Below are positions 11,448-21,910 of a DNA stretch of 64,000 bases, piece by piece. The notes beneath the pieces were generated by a model. The model saw only the letters and a program-made list of their open reading frames with translations, was not told the DNA's origin and searched no databases. A program made the translations under genes and the position numbers. Positions within the stretch are counted from its first letter, which is position 1. Each line of letters starts with the position of its first letter. Source of the stretch: Macrotrachela quadricornifera (lineage: Eukaryota > Rotifera > Eurotatoria > Philodinida > Philodinidae); NCBI GenBank assembly GCA_022393335.1, contig JAJEKB010020254.1, positions 199,508-263,507 on the forward strand. The letters run 5' to 3'.

Positions 11448-13305
11448 TAGAGGTGTAAGCCGATGAGTCTGTCGGTGACGGCGGCTGGGCAGTTTGAAAC
11501 TATAATATTGTTCGTAGACTAAGAAATTTAGGTTATTTCAATATCTGAGTACTGATATCTTCAAAAAGGCTACATCATAGCACTGCATTTTATAGCTTTA
11601 CTTTATGTCTACGACACGTACGACATATACAGGGGGGTGCAAAAGTCAGTTTACCCAAAAAAAATTAAATATCTCCATTACGGGTCGAGCAAACGAACTG
11701 ATTTTTTTACCAATAATAGATGCATGTTCAAGCTTCATATCCATAAAGACATGCCTAGAAACAACCTTTATTAAGTATCATTATTGAACTCAACAAGAAA
11801 AACTTATTTTTCACAGTTTGAAAAAAAAAGGCACTTGAGCCAAAAAAAAGTTGAATATCTCAATTACGGCTCGAGCAAACGAACTGATTTTTTTACCAAT
11901 GATAGAGACATGTACAAGCTTTATATCCATAAAGACATGCCGAGAGAAAACCCGTTTGTTAAGTGTATTGTTTTTCATTCTATCTATGAAAAAGTAAAAT
12001 TAATTTATTGAGGTCATTAGTAATACTTTATAAGGACTCTCTCTAATCTTATCCGTATGGATTTAAAGTGTGAACATGCTTCCATTATTGGTAAAAAAAT
12101 CAGCCCGGTTGTTCGAGCCGTGGCGGAGATATTTAATTTTTCCTTGGCATCGTGACTTTTATGCCATATTCAGGGTGGCGCAAAAGCTAGTCTACCAAAA
12201 TAAAAATTGAATATCTCTATTACGACGCGAGGAAACAAGCTGATTTTTTTACTAATAATAGAGGCATGTTCAAGCTACATATCTATAAAGACATGTCTAG
12301 AGAGACCCTTTGTTAAGTATCACTATTGATCTCAACAAAAAACGTTTTACTTTTTGACAGATAGAAGAAAAAATAATATACTTAACAAAGGGTTTCTCTA
12401 GGCATGTCTTTATGGATATAAAGCTTGTACATGTCTCTATCATTGGTAAAAAAATCAGTTCGTTTGCTCGAGCCGTAATGGAGATATTTTATTTTTTTTT
12501 GGGTAAACTGACTTTTGCATCCCCCCTGTAGAAGTGATCTTACGATTAGCAATGAGATTAAGTCAAAAATTATACATTCTGTTAGATGTAGGTGAAGTAA
12601 GGAAAAGGTTTTTATAGACAACAGAAGAAAATCTGATGTTTTCTTTAACAAATTATACTTATTATCGATCATTCGGATGTTGCAACATTTTTTCGAGATA
12701 ACAGTGCTCTTTTCGGGTTCAAAACTGAATCTGTTGTTGAAAATACTTGTTAACTAAGTGTAGAAGTAGCCAGAAATGAGAGAGCAATACAAACAAGATA
12801 TTTCAAATAAGGAAATGTGTTAATTGATGAGTGTCAAAGTCGAAGTGTATGATAGCAACTAGTATCTAACTTCAGATAATATCCATCTGCAGCAGCAACT
12901 GGATGAGCACATGCTATCAAAATTAGTGTATCTTTTTGAACTAACTTTTCATGGAGTTTTTTTTAAACTTTGTAAAGAGACTCGCGAAAAACTCATCGAC
13001 AGTTTACGTTTCTTATGCGAAAATTTATTGATAAAACGAAGGCCTGTATGAGGGTGTGAACCATATCTAGGTATTTAGAGTTGTACATACTACAGACATA
13101 TGACTGTCCTCTAATTTTGTAATTGTACCATAAAAAAAATAATCTTCTTGTTCTATTTTGAACTTGATCGAGTAGAAATGCGCACTTATTTATTAAATTG
13201 TTGAGAATAGAAGGAAATTTAATAAGTTGATCGGCAGCGGCGGCGACTCTGGGTCTTTCTTTCGTCAGCGGCGACGGCGGCTAAGCCGCTCGGCTTACAC
13301 CTCTA
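11448..13305. mobile_element. hAT-like non-autonomous DNA transposon, inserted in the 5' end of the PARP/ART-fold gene
   Basis: The ends are perfect inverted repeats of at least 15 bp, TAGAGGTGTAAGCCG at 11448 and its complement ending at 13305. They are flanked by an 8-bp duplication with two differences: gttgctac at 11440-11447 and gttgaaac at 13306-13313. An 8-bp target duplication with TAGAGGT-type termini is characteristic of the hAT superfamily. The subterminal parts are GC-rich with repeated GGCGGC-like runs at both ends. No transposase ORF is present. A second element (11630-12528) is nested inside. The two mismatches in the target duplication suggest the insertion is not recent. Confidence 0.75.
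11630..12528. mobile_element. Nested Tc1/mariner-type MITE composed of five related ~180-bp units
   Basis: The outer ends are inverted (CAGGGGGGTGCAAAAGTC at 11630; the complement, with one extra base in the G run region, ending at 12528) and each is flanked by TA, the usual target of Tc1/mariner elements. Inverted similarity continues about 170 bp inward, including the shared tract from TCCATTACGG to CCAATAATAG. Between the ends lie further diverged copies of the same unit at about 11817-12000 (plus), 12030-12170 (minus) and 12171-12355 (plus). The order is therefore + + - + -, with the last unit 12360-12528. No coding capacity. Reads through this region could fold into several alternative hairpins. 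Confidence 0.7.
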
Positions 13306-13336
13306 GTTGAAACCTCTAGATGATACAATAAGGGTT

Positions 13337-14602
13337 ATGGGAATCCTTTATCCCCACTCTCAATTTAAATTCCCAAGGGATAGTAATCTCCCATTTATTG
13401 TTTTAGAGAAACCAAAATTACGCACTGAAGATTTCTTATCGAGTGTACCATTGTCACATGAAGAAGAGGATTATTTTAGCGAATGCAAAGAATACTACAA
13501 CTTGACCAAACAACCATTGATCTGTATTTCTGATGAAGTGCTTGCTAATGATGTTTTTTATTCGCACACCTCACTCAAATTAGCAATCGATGAGAACTGT
13601 AACCAATTTGAATTGCAAGCTTTTCTTGACATATTCTGCAAGAAAATTGGTCTTCCCCAGGAATTCCTGACGTTGAAACGAATACAAAAGGGATCAACTG
13701 TTCTCGAAGCAGAAATTGCTGACAAATTACAATCAAAAAGCTTAAAATTGAAGTTAAAATTGATCTACAATTCTCTGACAGAAAAACTACGTGAAGAACT
13801 CGCTAAAATAAAAATCTTTTTCCTGTTTATGGGCTCAATTGAGTCCTTAGGAAAGATCCAAAAGTTCCGTTCAGAAATCAAAATGAATCCAAAATACAAT
13901 CGCATATATGTTCAAGGGCGCGATTTTTGGCGAGGTCCTGTTCCTGATCAGTTAGACCGCGGAGGCAATCCATACTTTTGCCCCATCGGATGGAGCCGAT
14001 GGTCTTTTTATGTAATCGATAATTTTTATGAGAAATTTAAAGGATGGTCTATCTGTTACCATGGCACAAAGTTTTGTTACGGCTTAGCAATATTGCTAAG
14101 TGGTCTGAAACCAGCAGAAAGGGCAGCACACGGTCGAGGAATATACGCAACTCCATCTATCAACTATGCATGTCATCCACGATATGCCGAGGTCAAATTA
14201 ATCCAGTCATCAACAAATAATAAATTCTTCAAAAATGGCACATACGTTCAATTTGTTCTGGAATGTCGTGTTCATCCAAATAACATACTCCTGAAAGGAC
14301 CAGAAACATTAGATGCATCGAGTACTACGATTGATTATAATATCAATAATGATGTTATTGAATGGCTCATCAATCACCAAGGAAAAGAAATGGTTGATTT
14401 CAATGATCCAAATGCGTCAATTGTTTGCACAGGGATCATGGTGAGAATTACTGACCAACATCCTGGTCTTCTACCTCAGTCACAGTGGTGGCATCATTCA
14501 CATTTGTGCGATTACAAGGGATGTTGTCTATTGGATATTGATGTTAAAACCTTACAACGGCTTAAAAAGAGTGATATTCAATGTAATATTATCTACGATT
14601 AG
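13337..14602 (+). CDS. PARP/ADP-ribosyltransferase-fold protein, 5' end displaced by a transposon
   Basis: From ATG 13337 the protein is 421 residues. The frame is open back to 13307, where the first codon is TTG directly at the transposon junction. Upstream of the element, ATG 11414 followed by nine codons runs in the same phase up to the target site, so the original start was probably at 11414 and about 20 residues were separated by the insertion. The C-terminal half has ART-superfamily features: YHGT (His242 from ATG 13337) in beta-1, then AAHGRGIYATPSINYA with the Tyr of the second motif (Tyr270), and later strands ending near QWWHHSHLCDY. An upstream PIGWSRWSFYVIDNFY segment usually precedes this fold in related animal proteins. 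The third catalytic position is not clear. It probably binds NAD, but transferase activity is unproven. The N-terminal 170 residues are unrecognised. Expression from ATG 13337 would still include the whole catalytic-like part. Confidence 0.65.
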   Translation: MGILYPHSQFKFPRDSNLPFIVLEKPKLRTEDFLSSVPLSHEEEDYFSECKEYYNLTKQPLICISDEVLANDVFYSHTSLKLAIDENCNQFELQAFLDIFCKKIGLPQEFLTLKRIQKGSTVLEAEIADKLQSKSLKLKLKLIYNSLTEKLREELAKIKIFFLFMGSIESLGKIQKFRSEIKMNPKYNRIYVQGRDFWRGPVPDQLDRGGNPYFCPIGWSRWSFYVIDNFYEKFKGWSICYHGTKFCYGLAILLSGLKPAERAAHGRGIYATPSINYACHPRYAEVKLIQSSTNNKFFKNGTYVQFVLECRVHPNNILLKGPETLDASSTTIDYNINNDVIEWLINHQGKEMVDFNDPNASIVCTGIMVRITDQHPGLLPQSQWWHHSHLCDYKGCCLLDIDVKTLQRLKKSDIQCNIIYD

Positions 14603-15029
14603 AATCGTTCGTGAGAGTATTTATTTATTGATTGGTAATGCATATTGACAGAGTTTCTGATGCCTATAGATTTCAAAGCAGTTGCCATAAAAAATAAAGA
14701 ATATCTTAATTATTATTATCACCATGAAGGTGAACGTGATTTTTTAATAGCAGGATCCACATTGCGAATTTTCTTGAGTGCTGTCTAAGATCATAGAGAA
14801 AAGAATCCGATGAATATCTGGTCTTTTTCTGCTGACACAGACGAACATTGTGATCGATGCATATCACTAGTTAGCATATTAATCAGTATCAGATGTTGGA
14901 TATATCCCTTAGAGAATGGCTCGATATGAGGTTAGGCTTATAAAAGAACGTATTTGAGTATTTAAAATTGTCTTAAAACAAAGTGTGAAGAAAATTAACG
15001 AAATGGTGAAAGGTTGTGATTGAATAGGA
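14603..15029. other. Short intergenic stretch, no gene seen
   Basis: AT-rich sequence between the PARP/ART-fold gene and the DDE transposase relic. Nothing recognisable. Confidence 0.5.
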
Positions 15030-15355
15030 ATGAGTGCATGTTTCTATATCTTTGAATTGTTCTGAAGGAAAGATTAGTATTTGTTTTTTCACGAACCGAT
15101 TTTACAAGTCTTGCATAGTTAATAGAACGTGCACGACGATTATGAGTACGCATAATCTTCATAATGAATTTATAAATTTGTTTTTTATTTAATGTGGTGG
15201 TCGTCCTGAACGATGAAACATTGCCATTATATCGATTATATCACTGCTTCATCGTTGCAGGACCACCTGGAATTTGGAAAAAATTACCAACAGAACAAAA
15301 GCTGAGATTCAGTTGATTTCGAATATAAAAATCGATGACACGTTCATTTAAATGA
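15030..15355 (-). pseudogene. Relic of a DDE transposase N-terminal DNA-binding region
   Basis: Read on the minus strand, one frame gives NERVIDFYIRNQLNLS, FFQIPGGPATMKQ, a TGA stop, YNRYNGNVSSF, and then INYARLVKSVREKTNTNLS followed by RTIQRY. This is the order of the double helix-turn-helix region in mariner/IS630-like transposases found in bdelloids (GGPATMK-W-DG, then a TIQRYG-like end). It has an internal stop, no catalytic domain and no start. The sequence also forms a chance hairpin around 15196-15270, because the GGP-ATM codons resemble the complement of a later stretch. Confidence 0.5.
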
Positions 15356-16379
15356 AAAGTCATAATATCGAGATGAATTGCGCATTATCTGATGTTTAAT
15401 AATCAATCAATAAAGCTTCTTGTAATCAGATAGGATGGCTTTTCGAAAATACTACGGAAACAAAGGGAATAAATTATCAATCGTTACGATTTGCTATTGA
15501 ACTATAGCTGAGTTTATCATTAGTTTCAGTGATCAATATTGATAGATAGTGTTGTAATTGTAATTAAGATATTTCTAAAGGAACGGATGCTACATGGCTG
15601 ATGATATTCACCAATACAATACATTATCTTCCTTCTTCAAAGTATATATGATATAAAAGTATTTGTGCACTCTTTTCAAAAATATATTTATTGACAATCC
15701 TTTTAAGATTCATTGAATATATTCTGCTCGCTGAATTCCAGTTTTAAACAAAAAACATATCAACTTGCCTAATTCTTCGAAATTTTTGCAATAGTCTCAA
15801 AGTTTGTTTTGTTTCTTATTTTTTTTTATACTAAAGAGTTGATCATGTCAATTAGATTTATATATTTATAGTATCTGAGATGCTCTATTAGATAGAAAAA
15901 AGTTTTGAAAAATTCCTATACTATAATGAAATGCGACTCTAGATAAAAAGCAGTGCAAGACTTATGACGTTCACTGTATATATTCATTTTATATTCTTTT
16001 ATGAACTATGCTTTACTGGCATTGTTCAATTGACGTCTGTCTGGTAGGTGTAAGTCGTACCGTGCGAATTTCCAACTCATACAACTGAGATAATCTTTCA
16101 AAATTTGCCAAATGAATCTCAACAGAAAGATTTGGCATGCTCTTCAAGGTACTCTACTCTGTTTCATTATTATAGTATTCCTATAATAAATGTTAAAATA
16201 CATCGTGAAAGGTGATTGCCTTTTATTTTTTCTATATAACTCATTAAGCAGAGATACACATATTCATACAAATCAATATTTCAAAGAGCATCCTTTCTAT
16301 ATGATTTAAGTCCTGCCTTCTCCACACAATGCTTTAGATCACTGCCCCAATCGCTAAATCGCTCCTAAAGATCAGCTGA
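15356..16379. other. Intergenic stretch, no supported gene
   Basis: AT-rich sequence without a recognisable ORF, tandem array or RNA gene. Confidence 0.5.
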
Positions 16380-16920
16380 GGGATTAGACAGCGAAGTTTA
16401 CGAACTACAGAATAAAGACGGCGTCAAACTGATCTTGTGGAAAGACAAAAAAGATGTGTCTAGGTAGTATCCACAAGACCGTCCCACTCAGCAAACTCGA
16501 TTACAATGAAGGAAGATTAGGAAGTGATTTATCTGATCGGCTATCATCCTACTACACGTGTCTCAGCCGGTCAATAAAGTGGTATCGGAAGGTGGCATTT
16601 GAATCGCTTTTCGAGACGGTGCTAGTCAATAGCTATTTGGTATATAAAGAAAACTATGCCACAAGCTAAAAGTAAATATTCTACACTTTTGCGAAAGTCT
16701 TGTTCAATTTTTACTGCTTGCCATGTTGTTCGAAAAGCTAAAGTCGGATGTGACACAGAAACTGTCTGCCCAAGCAAAATGTTAGCTTGCTGATCACAAG
16801 CTTGAAGAATGAGAAGCAAGCCTGGTAACAGCAAAAATAAAAATAAAAACGTTTTGTTGCGATTGTGACAGGTTTTTTTATCTTGATTGTTTTAACGAGA
16901 AACATTTCGATATAAAATAA
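16380..16920 (+). pseudogene. piggyBac-type transposase, C-terminal relic
   Basis: Three frames in succession encode the C-terminal third of a piggyBac transposase. At 16393-16450: EVYELQNKDGVKLILWKDKKD. At 16454-16669: PLSKLDYNEGRLGSDLSDRL, then YYTCLSRSIKWYRK and VLVNSYLVYK, matching the family pattern YN-GVD-DQ-YY--R--KWY-K and VN-Y--Y. At about 16680-16920 a third frame gives the carboxyl region with stops and a final zinc-finger-like part: KTFCCDC followed by YLDCFNEKHF. There are at least two frameshifts and two in-frame stops. The N-terminal and catalytic Asp regions are absent. The element is dead. Confidence 0.65.
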
Positions 16921-18690
16921 ATGATCCAAAAATAGCTATGACAAAACCGAAAGCACGTATTGTGTGAGATGCAGCTTACAAATAAAGAGAAAAGGTGTTT
17001 TTCTGTTTGATTTCTTGAGAACGTACAATAAGACCCACTGATGGGTCTTATCGAATCGAATGGGTTAAGATTAATCACATTCAGACACTATTAGAACAAT
17101 CGACACAAATACTGTCAACAACATGCTCAAACACAACATTTCAAGCAAAATCCTTATGTCTTACATAATATTTTTATTTGAAATTATCGTCCTTCAAACT
17201 AGAATTAAATTCTGCATCCATCACAATCAATTAGAGGATTATGACAAGTCGATGAAAGAATGTCAGCAAGAAAAAATCTAATCCATTACTGACTTTTATT
17301 ATGTTTAAAAAATTTTATTGTAGACAGCTATCAAAATGTAAATCTACAAAGTGTTTCTTACTCATTTGAAATAACTGAAACATTTGTAGATCCCATTTAT
17401 ATAGTTTTCATTTTAAAAAAAATACTAAGAAATAAAAAGTAAAAGTTCAGAAGAGAAATGATGACCTTAATGATTTTATATATTTAATATTTTAATGTGA
17501 AATTTAAATATAAATAATTTAATAGGACTTGTTTTTAATCAAATAATAATAGATTTATTTACTTCGCATACTGATGATGAGATCTGAAGTCTCAATAGCT
17601 CTATTATATATTATTTGGATTCGTGATAATTTTTGATTCAATTACTTATAAATAATATTCTTTATTCTGCAAAGTTAATAAATCTATTATTATTTAATAT
17701 GAAATAAATATTTTTTTCTTTACTGACAAACAGATGGTCTTAAAATGAATTATTTATCCTCAAAGGATTAAAGTTAATTGATTAAAATCGAAAGTTACAT
17801 ATTTTTATGTGATCGAAAGATTTAACTAGAAATTTTTTCAATATACATTTGATCTACAGAGTTTAATTCCGTTCCTAAACTATTAAATAGGTTATTTTCC
17901 ATTGAGAAATGTTTAGATATTTTAACGTGATCTTTACAATCTACCATAAACATATAATTAATTGATTATTTTTGATAATTTTGTTATCGTCGTTTCTTTA
18001 TTTTTTCCGTTTGTTTATCTTCTATCATCTACCTGCAAATTTGTATATTTATTTCAATTGAACTCATCATTTTGCTTTAATCTTATTATCATTCTTAAAA
18101 TATATTGAGAATATTAGTACATGTGAGAAACGAAAAATAACTTATATTCTATGGTAAATATTTATCCTCGCGACAAAAAATAGTTGCACTCTGTATTTCT
18201 CATTTATTGTCACTATAAAAAGACATTTATTTAAAACCAATTACATATTCTGAATGTCTGTGAAGTTTTCTATCATCCTGTATATGTACTTATTTCCTTC
18301 TATTCATTTATTGAAAAGAAAATTTGACTATATTGAAAAAAATTTTCAACCGACAGGTATTAAAAATCAACATTTTTTTGTTCTTGTTTTTAATTATTAC
18401 CCCCATAGAAATAAATTATATAAAAGGAATTATACTATTTGATAGCACATGAAGTTCTCTATCATTGTATGTATTATATAAATAGTCACGTGGACAGACA
18501 CGTGACTGTCCATTGCCCAGTATTTCGTGTACATTCTAGAACTTTTTATGATTCTCTATATCTCTTTCTGATGTTCTCGAATGTTCCGTTTTTAATACTA
18601 CATATACTAGTTGTTGTCACTGTCTCTCATAATATTTGTCTTTCATTTTCTCAGTCAAATCATTAATTCATTGGTAATGAGTAGCCATTT
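16921..18690. other. Intergenic stretch, AT-rich, no supported gene
   Basis: Contains a short perfect hairpin near 17028-17052 (arms AATAAGACCCA and TGGGTCTTAT), which could be an end of the adjacent piggyBac relic but has no partner that I found. The two short open frames at 18254-18666 do not look like proteins. Confidence 0.5.
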
Positions 18691-18696
18691 ATCAAC

Positions 18697-18870
18697 TGGT
18701 GATCGATAGCGAATTATTTCGATCAAGATACGACTCCGAATCAAATAGCATCTGTTATTAATTGTTCGCGACGAACTGTTTTTAATATTTTATGATTATT
18801 TTGTGAAACAAAAGATGTCATCGAACGAGAAGAACATGGTCGTACTTTATTAAACAATGGAAAACGAATT
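18697..18870 (+). pseudogene. Relic of a mariner-like transposase helix-turn-helix
   Basis: One frame gives DYFDQDTTPNQIASVINCSR, RTVFNIL, a stop, LFCETKDVIEREEHGRTLL. QIA-VI-CSRRTV-NI--LF is a homeodomain-like HTH of Tc1/mariner-type transposases seen widely in bdelloids. It has an internal TGA, no start and no catalytic part. Confidence 0.45.
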
Positions 18871-18953
18871 CGGCACAACACAATTATATGTAGAATGATA
18901 GAGAGCTTCATGTACTATCAAATAGTATAAGTCCTTTTATATAATTTATTTCT

Positions 18954-19640
18954 ATGAGGGTAATAATTAAAAACAACAGCAACTTAAGTCAAATGACAAT
19001 GATTATTTTAGTGGAAGGTTTGATCATTTTATTATTAACTTATTTGTTTCGATCCAATGATAATGAAGATTCATCGATTCCACATGCTACATATGAAAGT
19101 TATCCTATTATTGATCATTTATTACGTTTTCTACATGACCGAAAAAAACTCTCAGTGGAATGTCATCAATGATCCGATGAATGTTTTCGAATTCGAGTGT
19201 TCAATCAATACTTTACAATGATATTATCTCATGCAGTCATCATTTATATGTTCAATATTTGAAAAATCGAAAAGATTTACGTCCAATAATTGTTGCATTT
19301 ATATATTAAATACGGCAATCAATGAAAAATGATAAAACAACATTGAAATAAGATGGAAATGAATTAAAACGGATATCAATTGGTTTACTAAAATTTAGTC
19401 ATCATATATTTTATGAACCTTCAAATCTTGCATTAATTACTGATATTGATGTATTTTCACTTACAAATAATTTTCGTTTATTTTTATGTTCTCATTTGAA
19501 CGAATCATTGTTGAAAAAAATCCGAATCCACCAGATTCATCGTAATTTCATCAAAATCGTTTAACTATACTCTCTTATCATTCACATTGGTTAACGGAAA
19601 AAGATTATGATCGTCTTTTAACAGACTACTTTTCCTATTT
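18954..19640 (+). pseudogene. Decayed coding sequence, family not recognised
   Basis: The stretch switches frames but keeps protein-like segments. An ORF at 18954-19172 has a hydrophobic helix and a PIIDHLLRFLHDRKKL end. From about 19225 another frame reads HHLYVQYLKNRKDLRPIIVAF, a stop, then DGNELKRISIGLLKFSHHIF and YEPSNLALITDIDVFSLTNN. Near 19580 a third frame has SHWLTEKDYDRLLTDYFSYF. The composition is that of a soluble alpha/beta protein with three or more stops or frameshifts. I do not recognise the family. It could belong with the HTH relic just upstream or be an independent pseudogene. Confidence 0.35.
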
Positions 19641-21606
19641 TACCTATATTATATGAAAAAAAAACTATGAGATGTCTAGGAACGGCGTGAAAGGTTCGAA
19701 GCAGGCGCTTAATCCAAAAATCGACGCATGGTCAGGAAAAAAACGACATAAAAGGACGATATCGTTTACATGTACATGCGTTTATTTTTGTTTTACATCG
19801 AAGAAAGAATCGAAAAAGATAAAACTATATAGTGTAGTATGATAAAAATAACGTGGGCAAAAAATATTTATCTATCCTACTCATTATGACGTGTATGAAA
19901 TAGTATGATTGATCGTTCCACGTAAACAAACATTACTTAGAAAAAAAGCCCACTAATTTCATTGAATATAAATACGTAGGATAACTTGCTTCTAACATAC
20001 ATAAAAATAACTTCAATATATTTCAGTGTTAATTCTCATTGTAAGTACGTCTGATTATTTGTATATCGATTTTTCTATGTAATCCGATACTTCAGACATA
20101 AGTATTTACATTAGAATTCGAAATTACTATTTATACCACGTTGTAGATTACGCTTCAAATGGTAAGAAAATATATTTCATCCTTTGGAAGTTCGTTTCTC
20201 TATATCTTTAAAATATATACACTAAGCATTAGTCGCAGTTTTCTTCATTATAATATGTTTCATCGTATTTTGAAACTATTTATGTATCTTTATATAAAGT
20301 TATTCTCAAAAATGTTGCATGTTGAGCAGGATGAATGTGATATTATCGTAAAAATTTTGTCTTTAGCATAATTTTCTGTTTATATAGTAGAGCAATAGTT
20401 AAGATAATATGAGCATGAGATAAGTAACTGGTATATTGCTGATGGAAAAACTAGATTTCAGTAAAATATCTATTTTGTTCAGAGTGTAGCTCCGAGTTGA
20501 GATTGAAATCGCTCGTTCCTAGGAACAACATCTACGGCTTCGGAATGAATTTTCTTCTCGAGTATACAACGATAGATATTCCTTGTTTCAAAAAAAGACC
20601 ATCGTTTCTCACTACCTAGATGGAATCAAAATTCCAAAGTAACAACTTGAAATATCGATTAGCCTTAGGATAGTGAGGAACTTTTGACCATCAGTGTATG
20701 TCGAAGCAAAGTCTAGCCGTTGAAGTTAATTCTATCAAACGAATGTTTCCATTTGCAAGTTTACATAGCTAGACTATTGAGAAGAATATATACATACCTA
20801 GATTTTTCCTATTTTTTTGAAGAATTCGTAATCGCAGACCAGCAAAAGATATTTGTCCAACCCTATCTCAAACTTAGATAATGTGTTTTTTTTAAAATAG
20901 TTTCGAAATCAGATTATTTAAATCAATTACTGAAGTAATTAGTCTTTACAAAATTAGTTATTTAAAAAGAACATATTGCAGAGATAATCGAAGATATTCA
21001 TGATATCTTACTTTTTCTTATGATATTTATGAAAAGAAAAATATATCGAATCAATACTAAATATGTTAAATCTCACTCTCACTCTTGTGAGCATGCAACA
21101 TTGAGAACTTTTCAACACGACTGAGAAATTACATCATCGAAAAATTGAAAATAAATACAAAGGCACTACTCTTCTTTAAATACCGAAAAACTAAAATATG
21201 TTTATTAATAAGCATTGATTTCAAATAATTAAAAAAATATACAAAACTATATATGATAGAGTCAGTCATAAATTTTCTTATTTTGTTTAATATATAGAAT
21301 GATGATGGAACGAATAAATTTTAGATAAATTCCTAGCAATTAGACCAGAAAAAAAGATCAAGTAAAAAACATTATAACAATTATTGAACCATAAAACGGT
21401 TGGTAGCGTCATCTAGAACTTAACATGAAGGATTGATTGTATATTATGATAGGGTAGCTAATCATATATTTAACACGCTTCAATAATATAATATAAACAC
21501 AGTATGTTTATGCTGCATCACATCGTACGTAGATGCCGTTTTCAAATCAAAGAATGTTGTATACGATCGTTTACATAATGCATTCTTTGATCAAGAAAGT
21601 AATCAA
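19641..21606. other. Intergenic stretch, no supported gene
   Basis: AT-rich sequence up to the boundary of the segmental duplication. No array or RNA gene was recognised. Confidence 0.5.
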
Positions 21607-21910
21607 GTGTGAAGCGAGTAGATTATTTATTTGGTCATAAGATAAAAATAAAGAAAGCGTCTTATGACATCATTTATGATAGAGAATTATTCAGTATAAA
21701 GAGATACAAATACGCAATATATGTGTATCTTATCTATTATATGATAAGAGTGACGAAACTAATTGTGGGTGATATTTATTTTATCTATATATAACGTAAA
21801 TTTTTTTTGGTTAAGATAAGAAAACGTGAGAGAATAAAATTGCACTTCTATTTTTATCTATTTCATTGTATTCATTTATTCTTTTTTTCATAACTTCAGT
21901 TTAGTAACTA

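Noticed and set aside
12382..12672. Minus-strand frame with repeats of a YGSSKRTDFFTNDRD segment, also seen in plus-strand frames at 11605-12011
   Set aside because: The recurrence comes from the MITE units, not from a protein family.
15196..15270. Possible structured RNA hairpin (GGTGGTCGTCCTGAACG ... complement)
   Set aside because: The arms fall in a recognisable transposase relic and their similarity is imperfect. No RNA family features.
18439..18666. Short hydrophobic frame with a possible signal peptide
   Set aside because: Composition follows the AT-rich background, and there is no homologous pattern or supporting neighbour.
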